Assembly: GCA_903863295.1 (NCBI GenBank)
Contig: CAIPBM010000002.1
Span: 1 to 64,000, forward strand
Direction of reading: 5' to 3'
DNA: 64,000 nucleotides
Source of the DNA: an uncultured Verrucomicrobiota bacterium
GTDB taxonomy: Bacteria > Verrucomicrobiota > Verrucomicrobiia > Methylacidiphilales > UBA1321
The translations under genes were made by a program, and so were the position numbers. The notes below the pieces were generated by a model, which saw nothing but the letters and a program-made list of their open reading frames with translations, was not told the DNA's origin and made no database searches. This document shows positions 43,143 to 51,435 of this stretch, piece by piece. The first letter of the stretch is position 1. Each line of letters starts with the position of its first letter.

Positions 43143-43400
43143 CTACAAGTTCTTATCGAGATCCTTGTTGTCGTAACTGGGAAGGTGGGCCAGAAAATCG
43201 AAGAAGCTTAGGAGTCCGATCACCAGAAGCACCGCGATCACCACGCCCAGGATAACAATGAGGACCTTGAGTCCGGGAGGTCTCTTCTTGTGCAGTGTTT
43301 TTTCCTCAGCGGCAAAGATATCTTCCTCCGACAAGGACTTATCCCATGGCAACGTCTGCCGGGATTTTCGCCGATGCGAACGCCGAGGGGGAACAGGCAT
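43143..43400 (-). CDS. Small single-helix membrane protein, 85 aa
   Basis: Unknown family. A basic N-terminal region (RRSHRRKSRQ), a charged middle, and one hydrophobic helix at about 45-68 (VLIVILGVVIAVLLVIGLLSF), with a short acidic tail (SYDNKDLDKNL). Topology is likely cytoplasmic N terminus. It is convergent with the Gly/Tyr-rich gene, 8 bp apart. A start further in is possible but none is better. Confidence 0.65.
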   Translation of the reverse strand: MPVPPRRSHRRKSRQTLPWDKSLSEEDIFAAEEKTLHKKRPPGLKVLIVILGVVIAVLLVIGLLSFFDFLAHLPSYDNKDLDKNL

Positions 43401-43597
43401 CTCACCCTTTTAAATCAGCACAAGTCTCTTCGCAAGAAGGAGAATCATCCCCTACCGCCCTGTTGTCCGGTCAAGGCGTAGCGAGATAGTAGTCTTTGAA
43501 AGGAAAATCCAATCGTCCGCAGCCAGCGGCGCAGTCTGAATAACCAGTGAGCCACGTTTACGCGTTAACCGGGGATTTGATTTTATCGTTTACAAAC

Positions 43598-43617
43598 GTA
43601 ATCTCATATGCGATTAC
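43598..43617. promoter_or_regulatory. Candidate BlaI operator
   Basis: GTAATCTCATATGCGATTAC is an 18-of-20 palindrome ending 8 bp before the blaI-like ATG; GTTTACAAACGTAA just before it is partly symmetric too. BlaI/MecI repressors bind TACA/TGTA-type palindromes at their own promoters, so autoregulation here is likely, but the half-site GTAATC differs from the classical sequence. Confidence 0.55.
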
Positions 43618-43625
43618 ATCCGTAA

Positions 43626-43994
43626 ATGAAAGCCTCTCCCCGCATCTCCGATGCCGAATGGCAGATCATGAAGATTGTCTGGAAGCTGGCCCCTTGCTCA
43701 GCCCAGCAAGTCATTGATGAGCTCGCCATGTCCACCTCCTGGAGTGCGACCACCATCAAGACCCTACTCAACCGCCTGCTCCGCAAAGGTGCGCTTGATT
43801 TCACCAAGACCGGCAAGTCGTATCTCTACTCCCCGGCCTGGACGGAGGAAGAATGCCGCGGACTTGAAGCCCAGTCGTTTCTCGACCGGGTGTTCGACGG
43901 CGCCCTTTCTCCCATGCTCGCCCATTTTGTCCGCGCGAAGAAACTGGGCAAAAAGGATCTGCAGGAACTGGAGCGGCTGCTCAAAGAGAAGTGA
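43626..43994 (+). CDS. BlaI/MecI/CopY-family transcriptional repressor
   Basis: 122-residue winged-helix repressor. ISDAEWQIMKIVWKLAPCSAQQVIDEL opens the domain, and WSATTIKTLLNRLLRKGALDF is the recognition-helix block with TTIKTLLNRL the invariant motif. The C-terminal half (about 75-122) is the dimerisation region where the partner protease cuts in classical systems. The gene is followed at 1 bp by an M56 metallopeptidase gene, the usual repressor/sensor pair that controls beta-lactam resistance or other envelope responses. No beta-lactamase gene is nearby, so the regulon is unknown. Confidence 0.93.
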   Translation: MKASPRISDAEWQIMKIVWKLAPCSAQQVIDELAMSTSWSATTIKTLLNRLLRKGALDFTKTGKSYLYSPAWTEEECRGLEAQSFLDRVFDGALSPMLAHFVRAKKLGKKDLQELERLLKEK

Positions 43995-43995
43995 T

Positions 43996-45345
43996 ATGAC
44001 ACTCACCCTCCTCCTTCTCACCCTGCGGGGTTCATTGATCTTTCTTTTGGTCGTTTCGCTCGATTCGCTTTGCGCCCGTCGCATGTCCTCCGTCTGGCGC
44101 CGGAGTTGGTGGCTCTTGGTTCCCCTTGCTTTTCTTCTCCCCATCGGCCCCACACCTCTCCATGTGCCGGTCCCGATTCAGGTGCCGACAGCCTGGCAGA
44201 CCGCGATGTCGATCGAGACCTCCTCCCTCACCCCCGCACCGATTGCCGCCGCCCCCATAGCTTACAAGTCTGGCTCGATCCCCTGGCTCGAACTGATCTG
44301 GATGGCAGGCATGGTCATCAGCTCGCTCGGCATTCTGATCCCGACCTTTCGCGCTTACCGCCTGTGGTCACGCATCCGGCTTTCGACCGACCCTGCGTTG
44401 CTCAATCTCCTTGAGGACTGCAAAGGCTGCGCCGGTGTCACGGCACCAATCGGACTCGTCGTCTCGGATCAAGTCACCGCGCCTGCTCTGCTCGGCTGGC
44501 TCCGTCCGCGGATACTTTTGCCAGCCCATCTGGCCACGCCCAACGACGCTCTGCGGGCCGTTTTCCTGCATGAACTGGCCCATTTCAGGACATGCGATAT
44601 TCCCCTGAACTGGCTTTTCGCCCTCATCCGCATCGTCCATTGGTTCAATCCCCTCGCCTGGCTGGCGATGTCGGCCTGGAGCCGTTTCCGGGAAGAGGCA
44701 GCGGACGAAAACGCCATCCGCTGGATAGGAAAGTCGAGCAGCAGGAGTTACGGCGAAATCCTGCTTGAGACCCTTAAAAATTGCCAGGGCGGCGCCACCC
44801 CTTGCGGAGCTTTAGCCATCGGAGAGTCCATTCAACACCTCAAAAGGAGAATCATCATGATCCGTCATTACCCATCGAAAACCAACCATACCTGGCTGGC
44901 CTTAACCATCGTCTTCCTTCTCGCCGGCTTGATGACGGTCGCCCCATCTCTTGCCCAAGATGATGCTGCGACCGTGACCAAGAAAGAAACCGACCAGGCG
45001 GTCGCCGCTATGCAGACCTGGCTCGCCGAGATGGACGATGGCAAATATGACCAGAGCTGGACGGATGCTTCCGATAGCTTCAAGAAAGCCGTCACTTCCG
45101 ATAAATGGGTCGCGCTCAGCACCAGCGTCCGCACACCCCTCGGGAAGCTGAAGGATCGCAAACTCGCCTCCGCCATGTACCAGACCGGATTGATGTCGAC
45201 CGGCACCATTATGCCGGGACAATTCGTGATCGCCCAATTCGAGACCTCGTTTGAAAACCTGCAGTACGCTCGGGAAACGGTCACTTTTGAGAAAGACGCC
45301 GGTGGCGCGTGGAAAGCCTCCGGCTACTACATTAAACCACGGTAA
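43996..45345 (+). CDS. M56-family (BlaR1-like) membrane metallopeptidase with C-terminal DUF4019 domain
   Basis: 449 residues from ATG 43996. Membrane segments at about 3-23, 36-51, 97-117 and 298-315 frame a cytoplasmic peptidase domain whose zinc site is His192-Glu-Leu-Ala-His196, with EEAADENA near 233-240 supplying the third ligand. In classical BlaR1 the extracytoplasmic C-terminal domain is a penicillin-binding sensor; here residues about 332-449 match the DUF4019 pattern instead (MQTWLAEMDDGKYDQSWTDAS, ending with AWKASGYYIKP). So the signal is unlikely to be a beta-lactam. It should cleave the BlaI-like protein encoded just upstream. Confidence 0.9.
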   Translation: MTLTLLLLTLRGSLIFLLVVSLDSLCARRMSSVWRRSWWLLVPLAFLLPIGPTPLHVPVPIQVPTAWQTAMSIETSSLTPAPIAAAPIAYKSGSIPWLELIWMAGMVISSLGILIPTFRAYRLWSRIRLSTDPALLNLLEDCKGCAGVTAPIGLVVSDQVTAPALLGWLRPRILLPAHLATPNDALRAVFLHELAHFRTCDIPLNWLFALIRIVHWFNPLAWLAMSAWSRFREEAADENAIRWIGKSSSRSYGEILLETLKNCQGGATPCGALAIGESIQHLKRRIIMIRHYPSKTNHTWLALTIVFLLAGLMTVAPSLAQDDAATVTKKETDQAVAAMQTWLAEMDDGKYDQSWTDASDSFKKAVTSDKWVALSTSVRTPLGKLKDRKLASAMYQTGLMSTGTIMPGQFVIAQFETSFENLQYARETVTFEKDAGGAWKASGYYIKPR

Positions 45346-45407
45346 TGACCGGCGGATTGACGAAGCGGCTCCGGCTGGCAATAGTTGCGGCACATACCTA
45401 ACCAACC

Positions 45408-46079
45408 ATGAAACACCTTATTGCCATTTCGCTCGCCTTCCTCCTCGCCACGCCCCTCTTGAGCCGCGCGGAAAATATGAGTGCGCGCATTTACGAAGCC
45501 ACTCATATCCTGGAACAACGCCAGGGCTCGGCTGATCCGATTCCCGCCGAAATCCTCGCCAATGCCAAGGGCGTGGCCATCTGCACGATCACCAAGGGCG
45601 GCATCGGCATCGGCGGACAGGGCGGCGAAGGCATTGTCATGGTCCGCCATATCGGGCCTAACGGCAAAGTCTGGCGCGCGCCTTCCGCCTTCAACATCAG
45701 CGGCGGCAGCATCGGCGCCCAACTCGGCCTCAGCACGATCCACTACATCATCATTCTCAATACGGAAAATGCCATCGGGCAATTTGTCGGCAATGGCAAG
45801 ATCAAGCTTGATGCGACGGCCACCGGAACTGCCGGTGAAGATACCGCCGCCGAGGCCGCCTCCACCCGCGACCTCGAAGCCCGCGCCGTGCTCGTTTACC
45901 GCGATTCCGGCGGTCTCTTCGGCGGTGCGACCATCGGCGGAAGCTCCATCGAAGTGAAGGACGAGATCAACCAGATCGCCTATGGCGAGCACGTCCATGT
46001 CCGCGATATTCTCGACGGCAGCGTCCCCCTCCCCAAGTCAGCGGATCGCCTCTACGCGCTGCTCGACGGCGGACGGTAA
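45408..46079 (+). CDS. Exported SYLF/Ysc84 (DUF500)-type lipid-binding protein
   Basis: 223 residues. Signal peptide 1-21 (IAISLAFLLATPLLSRA). The SYLF domain follows: IPAEILANAKGVAICTITKGGIGIGGQGGEGIVMVR (about 45-82), WRAPSAFNISGGSIGAQLGLSTI, and AVLVYRDSGGLFGGATIGGSSIEVKDE (about 163-190), with the typical FGGATI stretch. Such domains bind phosphoinositides or other lipids in eukaryotes; in bacteria they are exported proteins of unclear role. The gene is 62 bp downstream of the M56 gene, so it may belong to the same transcript. Confidence 0.92.
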   Translation: MKHLIAISLAFLLATPLLSRAENMSARIYEATHILEQRQGSADPIPAEILANAKGVAICTITKGGIGIGGQGGEGIVMVRHIGPNGKVWRAPSAFNISGGSIGAQLGLSTIHYIIILNTENAIGQFVGNGKIKLDATATGTAGEDTAAEAASTRDLEARAVLVYRDSGGLFGGATIGGSSIEVKDEINQIAYGEHVHVRDILDGSVPLPKSADRLYALLDGGR

Positions 46080-46177
46080 GCCACTTCGAGCCTGTAGCGG
46101 TGTTCTAGTAAGCAAGCTTCGTCGCTTATAGGAATGATTTTGCCCGAATTATATATCGCGAGGCTGATTCCCGCCAC

Positions 46178-46630
46178 TTACTCAAGCCAATGCAGCCATA
46201 GAGATGACCCTGCGGGAGGCATTTTCGAAAATTTGACATTAAAATCATAGGTTCTCTCGGCTTGCAAAAAGTCAGTGAATCCTGCTGTGGATGACGTGTG
46301 CCTCCAAGTCAGAATGTAACCCTGCAACTCGGGCGAATCATGTAGCCAGTTACACTCCTGCATGTCATCGGAACCGATGGGGTATTCTCCAATTTCTTTA
46401 CCCGCTTCGCTTATGATGAGATTACCCTTGAAAGAGGGCGGAAGTTGCGCTGCGCGCGACGCTCCTAAAAGCATTGAAAATAAATTTCCACCCTTGATTT
46501 TGTAAGTAAACTGCACATTTGGAGCTGTACAGTCCGCCAGCTTTGCTGATCTCGGAACTGGCACTAGCGTACACTTAGTCAAACCCACCATGCACATCAA
46601 ACCAACTAACAAGAGGGTAAACTGCTTCAT
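46178..46630 (-). CDS. Putative lipoprotein, unknown function
   Basis: 150 residues from ATG 46630, chosen because MKQFTLLLVGLMCMVGLTKC gives a lipoprotein signal with Cys20 as the lipidation site; the frame is open from 46666. The mature part has no recognisable domain, is mostly beta-like, and contains two cysteines (in ADCTAP and MQECNW) that could pair. Base composition is more AT-rich than the adjacent SYLF and yebC genes, suggesting recent acquisition. It stands alone on the minus strand. Confidence 0.65.
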   Translation of the reverse strand: MKQFTLLLVGLMCMVGLTKCTLVPVPRSAKLADCTAPNVQFTYKIKGGNLFSMLLGASRAAQLPPSFKGNLIISEAGKEIGEYPIGSDDMQECNWLHDSPELQGYILTWRHTSSTAGFTDFLQAERTYDFNVKFSKMPPAGSSLWLHWLE

Positions 46631-46757
46631 CCCTAAAATCTGATAGGCATGCTGGTGAAGAGTCAACTAAATCACTTCCCTCGTTCCCGGGAAATTCCAT
46701 TTCGCGCTGACCAGATCAAACGACCAAAGATCGGCCATGTAATGGCCTCAGCATAGA

Positions 46758-46782
46758 CGTACCCAAGTGTAACTTGGGTACG
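46758..46782. repeat. ACCCAAGT-type hairpin repeat
   Basis: CGTACCCAAGT-gta-ACTTGGGTACG, perfect 11-bp arms, 11 bp after the yebC stop. Same family as 2890-2910, with one base pair swapped in a compensatory way. Possibly also serves as a terminator for yebC. Confidence 0.75.
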
Positions 46783-46792
46783 AGTAGCTAAA

Positions 46793-47521
46793 TCAAAGCG
46801 CTGCCCAGACGCGATGCACGTCATCGTGATCATCGAGTGACTGGAGGAATTCTCCCACTTCCGCGCGCTGCTCATCGCTGAGTGTCGGGATATTCTTCGG
46901 GATATAGCCCACCTCACTGGTCACTACCGTCCAGCCATTCTGCGAGAGCCATTGCGACACCGCATGCACCGCCGTGCGATCGGCGATGAACCGTGCGCCG
47001 CCTGAGCCCTCGGGAATATCATCGTTCTTGTCGTGGCCCAGGGGCTCGACTTCATTCGCTCCCGCCTCGATGGCGGCGGCTTCAATGTCGGTAGCAGGAT
47101 CCTTGTGATAGGCCTCGATCAGTCCGACGTTGTCGAAAAGGAATTTATTGCTGCCGGAGACACCCAGTTGCCCCTTCTTGAAGAGCACCCGGATTTCCGG
47201 GGCCGTACGGTTGTGGTTATCCGTTAGCACCTCGACAATAACCGGCACCTTGTGCGGCGCGTAGCCCTCAAAAGCGAGATGCTCCAGCGTCATCTTGTCC
47301 GCGCCGACCCCGGAGCCCTTCTTGATCGCTCGCTCGATATTGTCGCGGGGAACGCTCTCCCGTCGCGCTTTTTCAACCGCGGCGAAGAGCCGCGCATTTC
47401 CATCCGGATCAGGTCCGCCATGCTTGGCGGCCACCATGATTTCCTTGAGGAGTTTGCCTGTTGCCTGCGATTTTCTCAGCGAATTGACTTCGCGCTTAGC
47501 TAATAACCATTGACGTCCCAT
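46793..47521 (-). CDS. YebC/PmpR-family protein
   Basis: 242 residues from ATG 47521 (MGRQWLLAKREV); the frame opens upstream to 47650 but the extension does not match the family. The signature KEIMVAAKHGGPDPDGNARL, PRDNIERAIKKGSG, FEGYAPHKVPVIVEVLTDNHNRT and the C-terminal EVGYIPKNIPTLSDEQ are all present. The family was long called a transcriptional regulator; recent work ties YebC-type proteins to relief of ribosome stalling at proline-rich stretches, and the mitochondrial homologue TACO1 to translation. Cytoplasmic. It is monocistronic here, divergent from tRNA-Pro. Confidence 0.95.
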   Translation of the reverse strand: MGRQWLLAKREVNSLRKSQATGKLLKEIMVAAKHGGPDPDGNARLFAAVEKARRESVPRDNIERAIKKGSGVGADKMTLEHLAFEGYAPHKVPVIVEVLTDNHNRTAPEIRVLFKKGQLGVSGSNKFLFDNVGLIEAYHKDPATDIEAAAIEAGANEVEPLGHDKNDDIPEGSGGARFIADRTAVHAVSQWLSQNGWTVVTSEVGYIPKNIPTLSDEQRAEVGEFLQSLDDHDDVHRVWAAL

Positions 47522-47757
47522 GCATAAGATTAGGGCCTCTCCCCGACGGAGGACAAGACTCCGTTGCGAAGATTTTACCGCCTCCTTTCGGCGGCGATTG
47601 ATAAACCTCGACAGCATCAGCAAATCGCTCCCCGTAACGTTGGCGATCAACTATCTCCACCGCTGGGCAACGGGTTGAGCTTGCTACTCCGGCCAGAAAT
47701 GGCAAACTACCTGTCCGATCCTTGGCGATGTGCTGAAGGATCGAAGATCAGTTTATT

Positions 47758-47834
47758 CGGGTTGTGGCTCAGCTTGGTAGAGCGCGCCGTTCGGGTCGGC
47801 GAGGTCCAGGGTTCAAATCCCTGCAGCCCGACCA
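47758..47834 (+). tRNA. tRNA-Pro (CGG), CCA encoded
   Basis: Acceptor CGGGTTG/CAGCCCG, D arm GCTC/GAGC, anticodon stem CGCCG/CGGCG with loop TTCGGGT (anticodon CGG, reads CCG), T arm CAGGG/CCCTG with TTCAAAT, discriminator A and a genomically encoded CCA at 47832-47834. Confidence 0.96.
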
Positions 47835-48219
47835 CAACTCCTCGGAAAGGATCCCTATGAGTCAGTCCATGGCCTCATTGGTTTTACGCTAGGATCCAAA
47901 CTCAGATCAGGAAATACTGAGGCTCCCATCGTTCGCTGATGTAGAGAAGAACTCTTCCACTCCATTTCATCGAAATCATTGGTCATAGGGCAGGTTCGTC
48001 CGCTTGAGATTTCCGCTATGGCTGATTTGGCCATGAAATAAAGGTTTTCAGTAGCGGCTAAATGAGCAGGTCGCTTTGCCTTTCTTCAAAATTAAGGGAG
48101 ATATAGCCCCGGCTATTCAGAGATTGATGTGTACGCAAGTAATTGGAAAAATGAGAACATCTAAACGTATCACGCTGATATATAGTAAATAGTAAATATA
48201 AGCGCAGATTAAATTTTAC

Positions 48220-48248
48220 TTGCCATTCTAACTAAGTTGTAATGTTAT
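48220..48248 (+). promoter_or_regulatory. Candidate sigma-70-type promoter of the exported-protein operon
   Basis: TTGCCA (48220-48225), 17-bp spacer, TGTTAT (48243-48248), ending 27 bp before the first ATG at 48276. The surrounding 48120-48250 is very AT-rich. The remainder of 47835-48275 shows no gene. Confidence 0.45.
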
Positions 48249-48275
48249 ACGCCCCCGAGAATGTAGGACTTACAA

Positions 48276-50336
48276 ATGCATTACGGGCCGTCAAATCGAG
48301 GCAGGGAGTTGATAAGACGATTTATATCTAAATTCGTCTGCTTTCTGATTTTTTGGAGTTTGTTACAAATTTCCGGTCCTATACGCGCAGCTGGGACAAT
48401 CTGTGCCGCTTGTCAGCTACAAGTCGACCAACAATTGACCTTCGAGCGCCAAGGATTCAATGCATCGATGACCATCACGAACGGTTTGGCAAATACCGCG
48501 CTGACCAATCTTTCGGTGTCAATATATTTTACTGACGCCCAAGGAAACCCAATTTCTTCGACTACCGATCCTAATGCCACTGGAAGTAAATTCTTCTACG
48601 AAGTCGCAAGTGGTCAGGCCGCCCCCAGTTCCGTGGCAGGTGGTTCGACGGCGACCCTGGGCTGGCTGATCATTCCCGCTCCGGGAGCGAGCGGAACCAA
48701 CCCCAACGGCACTGAGTACTATGTTGGGGCAACCTTAACCTATACGGCGGCGGGCCAGCAACAGAGCGTGACCGTTTCGCCGAACTATATTTTTGTTCAG
48801 CCGCAACCCCAGCTCACGCTCGATTATTTTTTACCGGCTCAGGTTTACGGTCGGGATCCGACTTCCACTACGGTAGCTTCTCCCATTCCATTCAATCTCG
48901 GCGTGCGCGTGACCAACTCGGGCTATGGTGCGGCCACCAATCTACAGATCAATTCGGGACAACCCAAGATTACCGATAATACCCAGGGACTGGCGGTACA
49001 ATTTGTTCTCTTGGGCGCGTCGGTCAACGACGCTCCGGTGGCCCCCACTCTGCTGGCAAATTTTGGTCTCGTGGGTGCGCAAAAATCCTCCGTTGCACGA
49101 TGGCTGATGACCAGTTCCCTCTCGGGGAAATTCAGCTTTACGGCCACGTTCACTCATGCCGATTCGTTGGGTGGAAGCGTTACTTCACTTTTAACCGGCA
49201 CAAATCCTCACGCGCTTGTGCATGATGTGCTGGTTGATTTGCCGGGCCGGGACACGGTGCGTGATTTTCTGGCCTTGCCTCAAAATGCCAGCGGCACGGC
49301 AGGTCTGGAGGTTTTTGAATCGCAGGGCATCGATACAGCGGTCAGCGACGTATCGAATTCCTCTTACCTCGCTCTCGCTGGCTCAGCCTACCAATTTCAT
49401 GTTCCCGCAATTGCAGGATTTATTTATGCGCAAGTGAGCGATCCGTTCGAAGGCCAGCAGGCCGTCCAGAGCGCCGTGCGCGCGGATGGCAAACAAATCA
49501 ACCTCAATAATGTTTGGTTCTCCCGCACATTCAACACGACCACGAGCCAATGGAACTATTATTTTAACCTTTTCGACGCCAATAACACGAGTGGATTATC
49601 CTATTCCCTTGTATTTGGCACCGGGCCGTTGCCCCCCGTTTTCGAACCGCTGACCGATCAGATCCTGACGGCGGGCCAACCCTTTAGTTTGCTGGTAACG
49701 GCCACCGACCCTGATGGAACCACGCCGGTCATTACCTCGGGGCCTTTGCCTGCAGGCGCAATAATGAGTGCATCGTCAGGCGGAAAAGCCACCCTCTCGT
49801 GGACTCCAAGCCTAGGGCAGGCTGGGAGTTTTCCGGTGAGTTTCATCGCGACGGAAGGTGCGCTTTCAACTCCGAAGACGATCACCTTGACGGTGGGAAC
49901 CGGAACGAAACTGCAAAACTGGAAGCAGAAGTATTTCCCTGGCATCACCGATCCCAACATCATTGGGGATAGTGCTAATCCATCTGGCGATGGCTTGTCC
50001 AATCTTCTCAAGTACGCTCTGAACTTTGATCCCACCAAGCAAAGTCCTAACAGCGGTATTCTCATCGGAACTATTCAGGCCAACGGACACACCTACTTGA
50101 CGTTGACTTACGTCGTTCGCACCGATGATCCCAATTTGAGCTACGCGGTGGTTGGCTCCAACTCGCCCACCGGAACTAATTCGCCATGGACGACGCAAAG
50201 CCAGAACATCACTGTCTCGCAGGATGGCGTCGCCGCGAATATGCAGCGGTTTGAGGTGCAGGATTCGCAGCCGATTGATACCGGACTCCCACGTCGCTTC
50301 ATGAAATTGCAGGTCACCAACACGGGAGCAAACTAA
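48276..50336 (+). CDS. Exported Ig-domain protein, first gene of the surface operon
   Basis: 686 residues. Signal peptide within 1-38 (FVCFLIFWSLLQISGPIRAAG); a TTG 33 bp downstream with a GAGG before it is an alternative start. A CAACQ motif follows the cleavage site. Residues about 45-190 and 190-380 look like two repeated beta-sandwich domains (FNASMTITNGLANTALTNLSV; VRVTNSGYGAATNLQI). Residues about 448-545 are a putative Ig domain (ILTAGQPFSLLVTATDPDGT). The C terminus (about 550-686) contains SGDGLSNLLKYALNFDPT, a block common at the ends of verrucomicrobial surface proteins. Function unknown, probably structural. The next gene starts 1 nt after its stop. Confidence 0.85.
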   Translation: MHYGPSNRGRELIRRFISKFVCFLIFWSLLQISGPIRAAGTICAACQLQVDQQLTFERQGFNASMTITNGLANTALTNLSVSIYFTDAQGNPISSTTDPNATGSKFFYEVASGQAAPSSVAGGSTATLGWLIIPAPGASGTNPNGTEYYVGATLTYTAAGQQQSVTVSPNYIFVQPQPQLTLDYFLPAQVYGRDPTSTTVASPIPFNLGVRVTNSGYGAATNLQINSGQPKITDNTQGLAVQFVLLGASVNDAPVAPTLLANFGLVGAQKSSVARWLMTSSLSGKFSFTATFTHADSLGGSVTSLLTGTNPHALVHDVLVDLPGRDTVRDFLALPQNASGTAGLEVFESQGIDTAVSDVSNSSYLALAGSAYQFHVPAIAGFIYAQVSDPFEGQQAVQSAVRADGKQINLNNVWFSRTFNTTTSQWNYYFNLFDANNTSGLSYSLVFGTGPLPPVFEPLTDQILTAGQPFSLLVTATDPDGTTPVITSGPLPAGAIMSASSGGKATLSWTPSLGQAGSFPVSFIATEGALSTPKTITLTVGTGTKLQNWKQKYFPGITDPNIIGDSANPSGDGLSNLLKYALNFDPTKQSPNSGILIGTIQANGHTYLTLTYVVRTDDPNLSYAVVGSNSPTGTNSPWTTQSQNITVSQDGVAANMQRFEVQDSQPIDTGLPRRFMKLQVTNTGAN

Positions 50337-50337
50337 G

Positions 50338-51435
50338 ATGAAACATCTTCTTCCACTCTTTGTTTTATTTGGGACATCCTGGTGCCTGCGTGTCATAGCT
50401 CAGGACACCGTTTCGTCGCCCCCGATGGGTTGTGTGAATCTTGTTTTACAGGGACGTGCCGACAATCTTATTTCCATTCCGCTCTTGCAGGAACCAGTCG
50501 CGATTGGTCATGTCCTGGTGGTCACCTCAACCACAGTTACGCTCGATACCTCGGGTTGGACGATTAATCAATATGCGCCAGGAGCGACGCAAAGTTTCTA
50601 TGCGGAAATTTCGACCGGCCAATTAAAAGGGCTTAGTTATGCAGTGGTGAGCAATACGGCAGATACGCTGACTCTGAATACAGGAAGCAATAAACTGACG
50701 CAACATCGATTAGGCGCGGTGGCTGTGGGCGACACCGTACGCATTCGGCCCGCTTGGACCGTGGGCACCATCTTTGGCATGAGCGATAGCGACGTTGCCC
50801 TAACGCCCTTCCCAACCTTGCCGACCTCGCTTCAGGCCGACAGCGGGGACAGCCTACTCTTTTTCGATTCCACCGCTGTCGGTATTCGGAAAACACCTTC
50901 AGCACGGCTGGTTTATGTTCAATCAACGGGCTGGCGTGCGCCTTCCGATGGAGCGACAGACCAGGAGGGGTATGTTTTGCCCCCGTTGTCTCCAGTCCTA
51001 GTCCGTCTGCATAATTCGACGGGGCAGGAAGTAGTTGTCCTTGGTGATGCTTATCAGGCTCCGGCCTTGCTTACTTTGACGGGAGGCAATGGAACGCAGG
51101 CCAATGACTCTTTTGTCGCGGTAGCGCAGTCGGAGCCGGTTTCCCTGAATAATTCGGGACTGGCCAATGCGGATTCTACTCAAAGTCTCGTCAAAGCATC
51201 ATCCTCGACCTCGCAACGGGAAGATCTTCTCCTGGCTTTTGACCCGACGCGGAAGGGTTTTGAGCGGCCTCCAGAGCATATTTATTTTTACTTGAGCGGC
51301 CAAGGCTGGGAGGAAGTTGGCTCAAACAGCATGACCGTGGGTGACAATGTCTTTCTCGATCCAGCGCAAATCTACGTGCTTCGTAAACGGGCAACCAGTA
51401 CGAGCACGGATTGGAAACAAAATTTCACCCCATGA
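50338..51435 (+). CDS. TIGR02597-like exported protein
   Basis: 365 residues. Signal peptide 1-22 (LLPLFVLFGTSWCLRVIAQ). The mature part fits the verrucomicrobial family I know as TIGR02597: an opening LVLQGRADNLISIPLLQEP, paired segments around VGDTVRIRP and LFFDSTAVG, a late IYFYLSGQGWEEV and VFLDPAQIYVLRKR near the end. The family has no known function; members lie near giant repeat proteins and pseudopilin-like cassettes in Verrucomicrobium and Chthoniobacter, as far as I recall. Translationally coupled on both sides: 1 nt after the preceding stop and an ATGA overlap with the next gene. Confidence 0.82.
   Translation: MKHLLPLFVLFGTSWCLRVIAQDTVSSPPMGCVNLVLQGRADNLISIPLLQEPVAIGHVLVVTSTTVTLDTSGWTINQYAPGATQSFYAEISTGQLKGLSYAVVSNTADTLTLNTGSNKLTQHRLGAVAVGDTVRIRPAWTVGTIFGMSDSDVALTPFPTLPTSLQADSGDSLLFFDSTAVGIRKTPSARLVYVQSTGWRAPSDGATDQEGYVLPPLSPVLVRLHNSTGQEVVVLGDAYQAPALLTLTGGNGTQANDSFVAVAQSEPVSLNNSGLANADSTQSLVKASSSTSQREDLLLAFDPTRKGFERPPEHIYFYLSGQGWEEVGSNSMTVGDNVFLDPAQIYVLRKRATSTSTDWKQNFTP

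Noticed and set aside
43626-45345. Beta-lactam resistance module
   Set aside because: The repressor/peptidase pair resembles BlaI/BlaR1, but no beta-lactamase gene and no penicillin-binding sensor domain are present.
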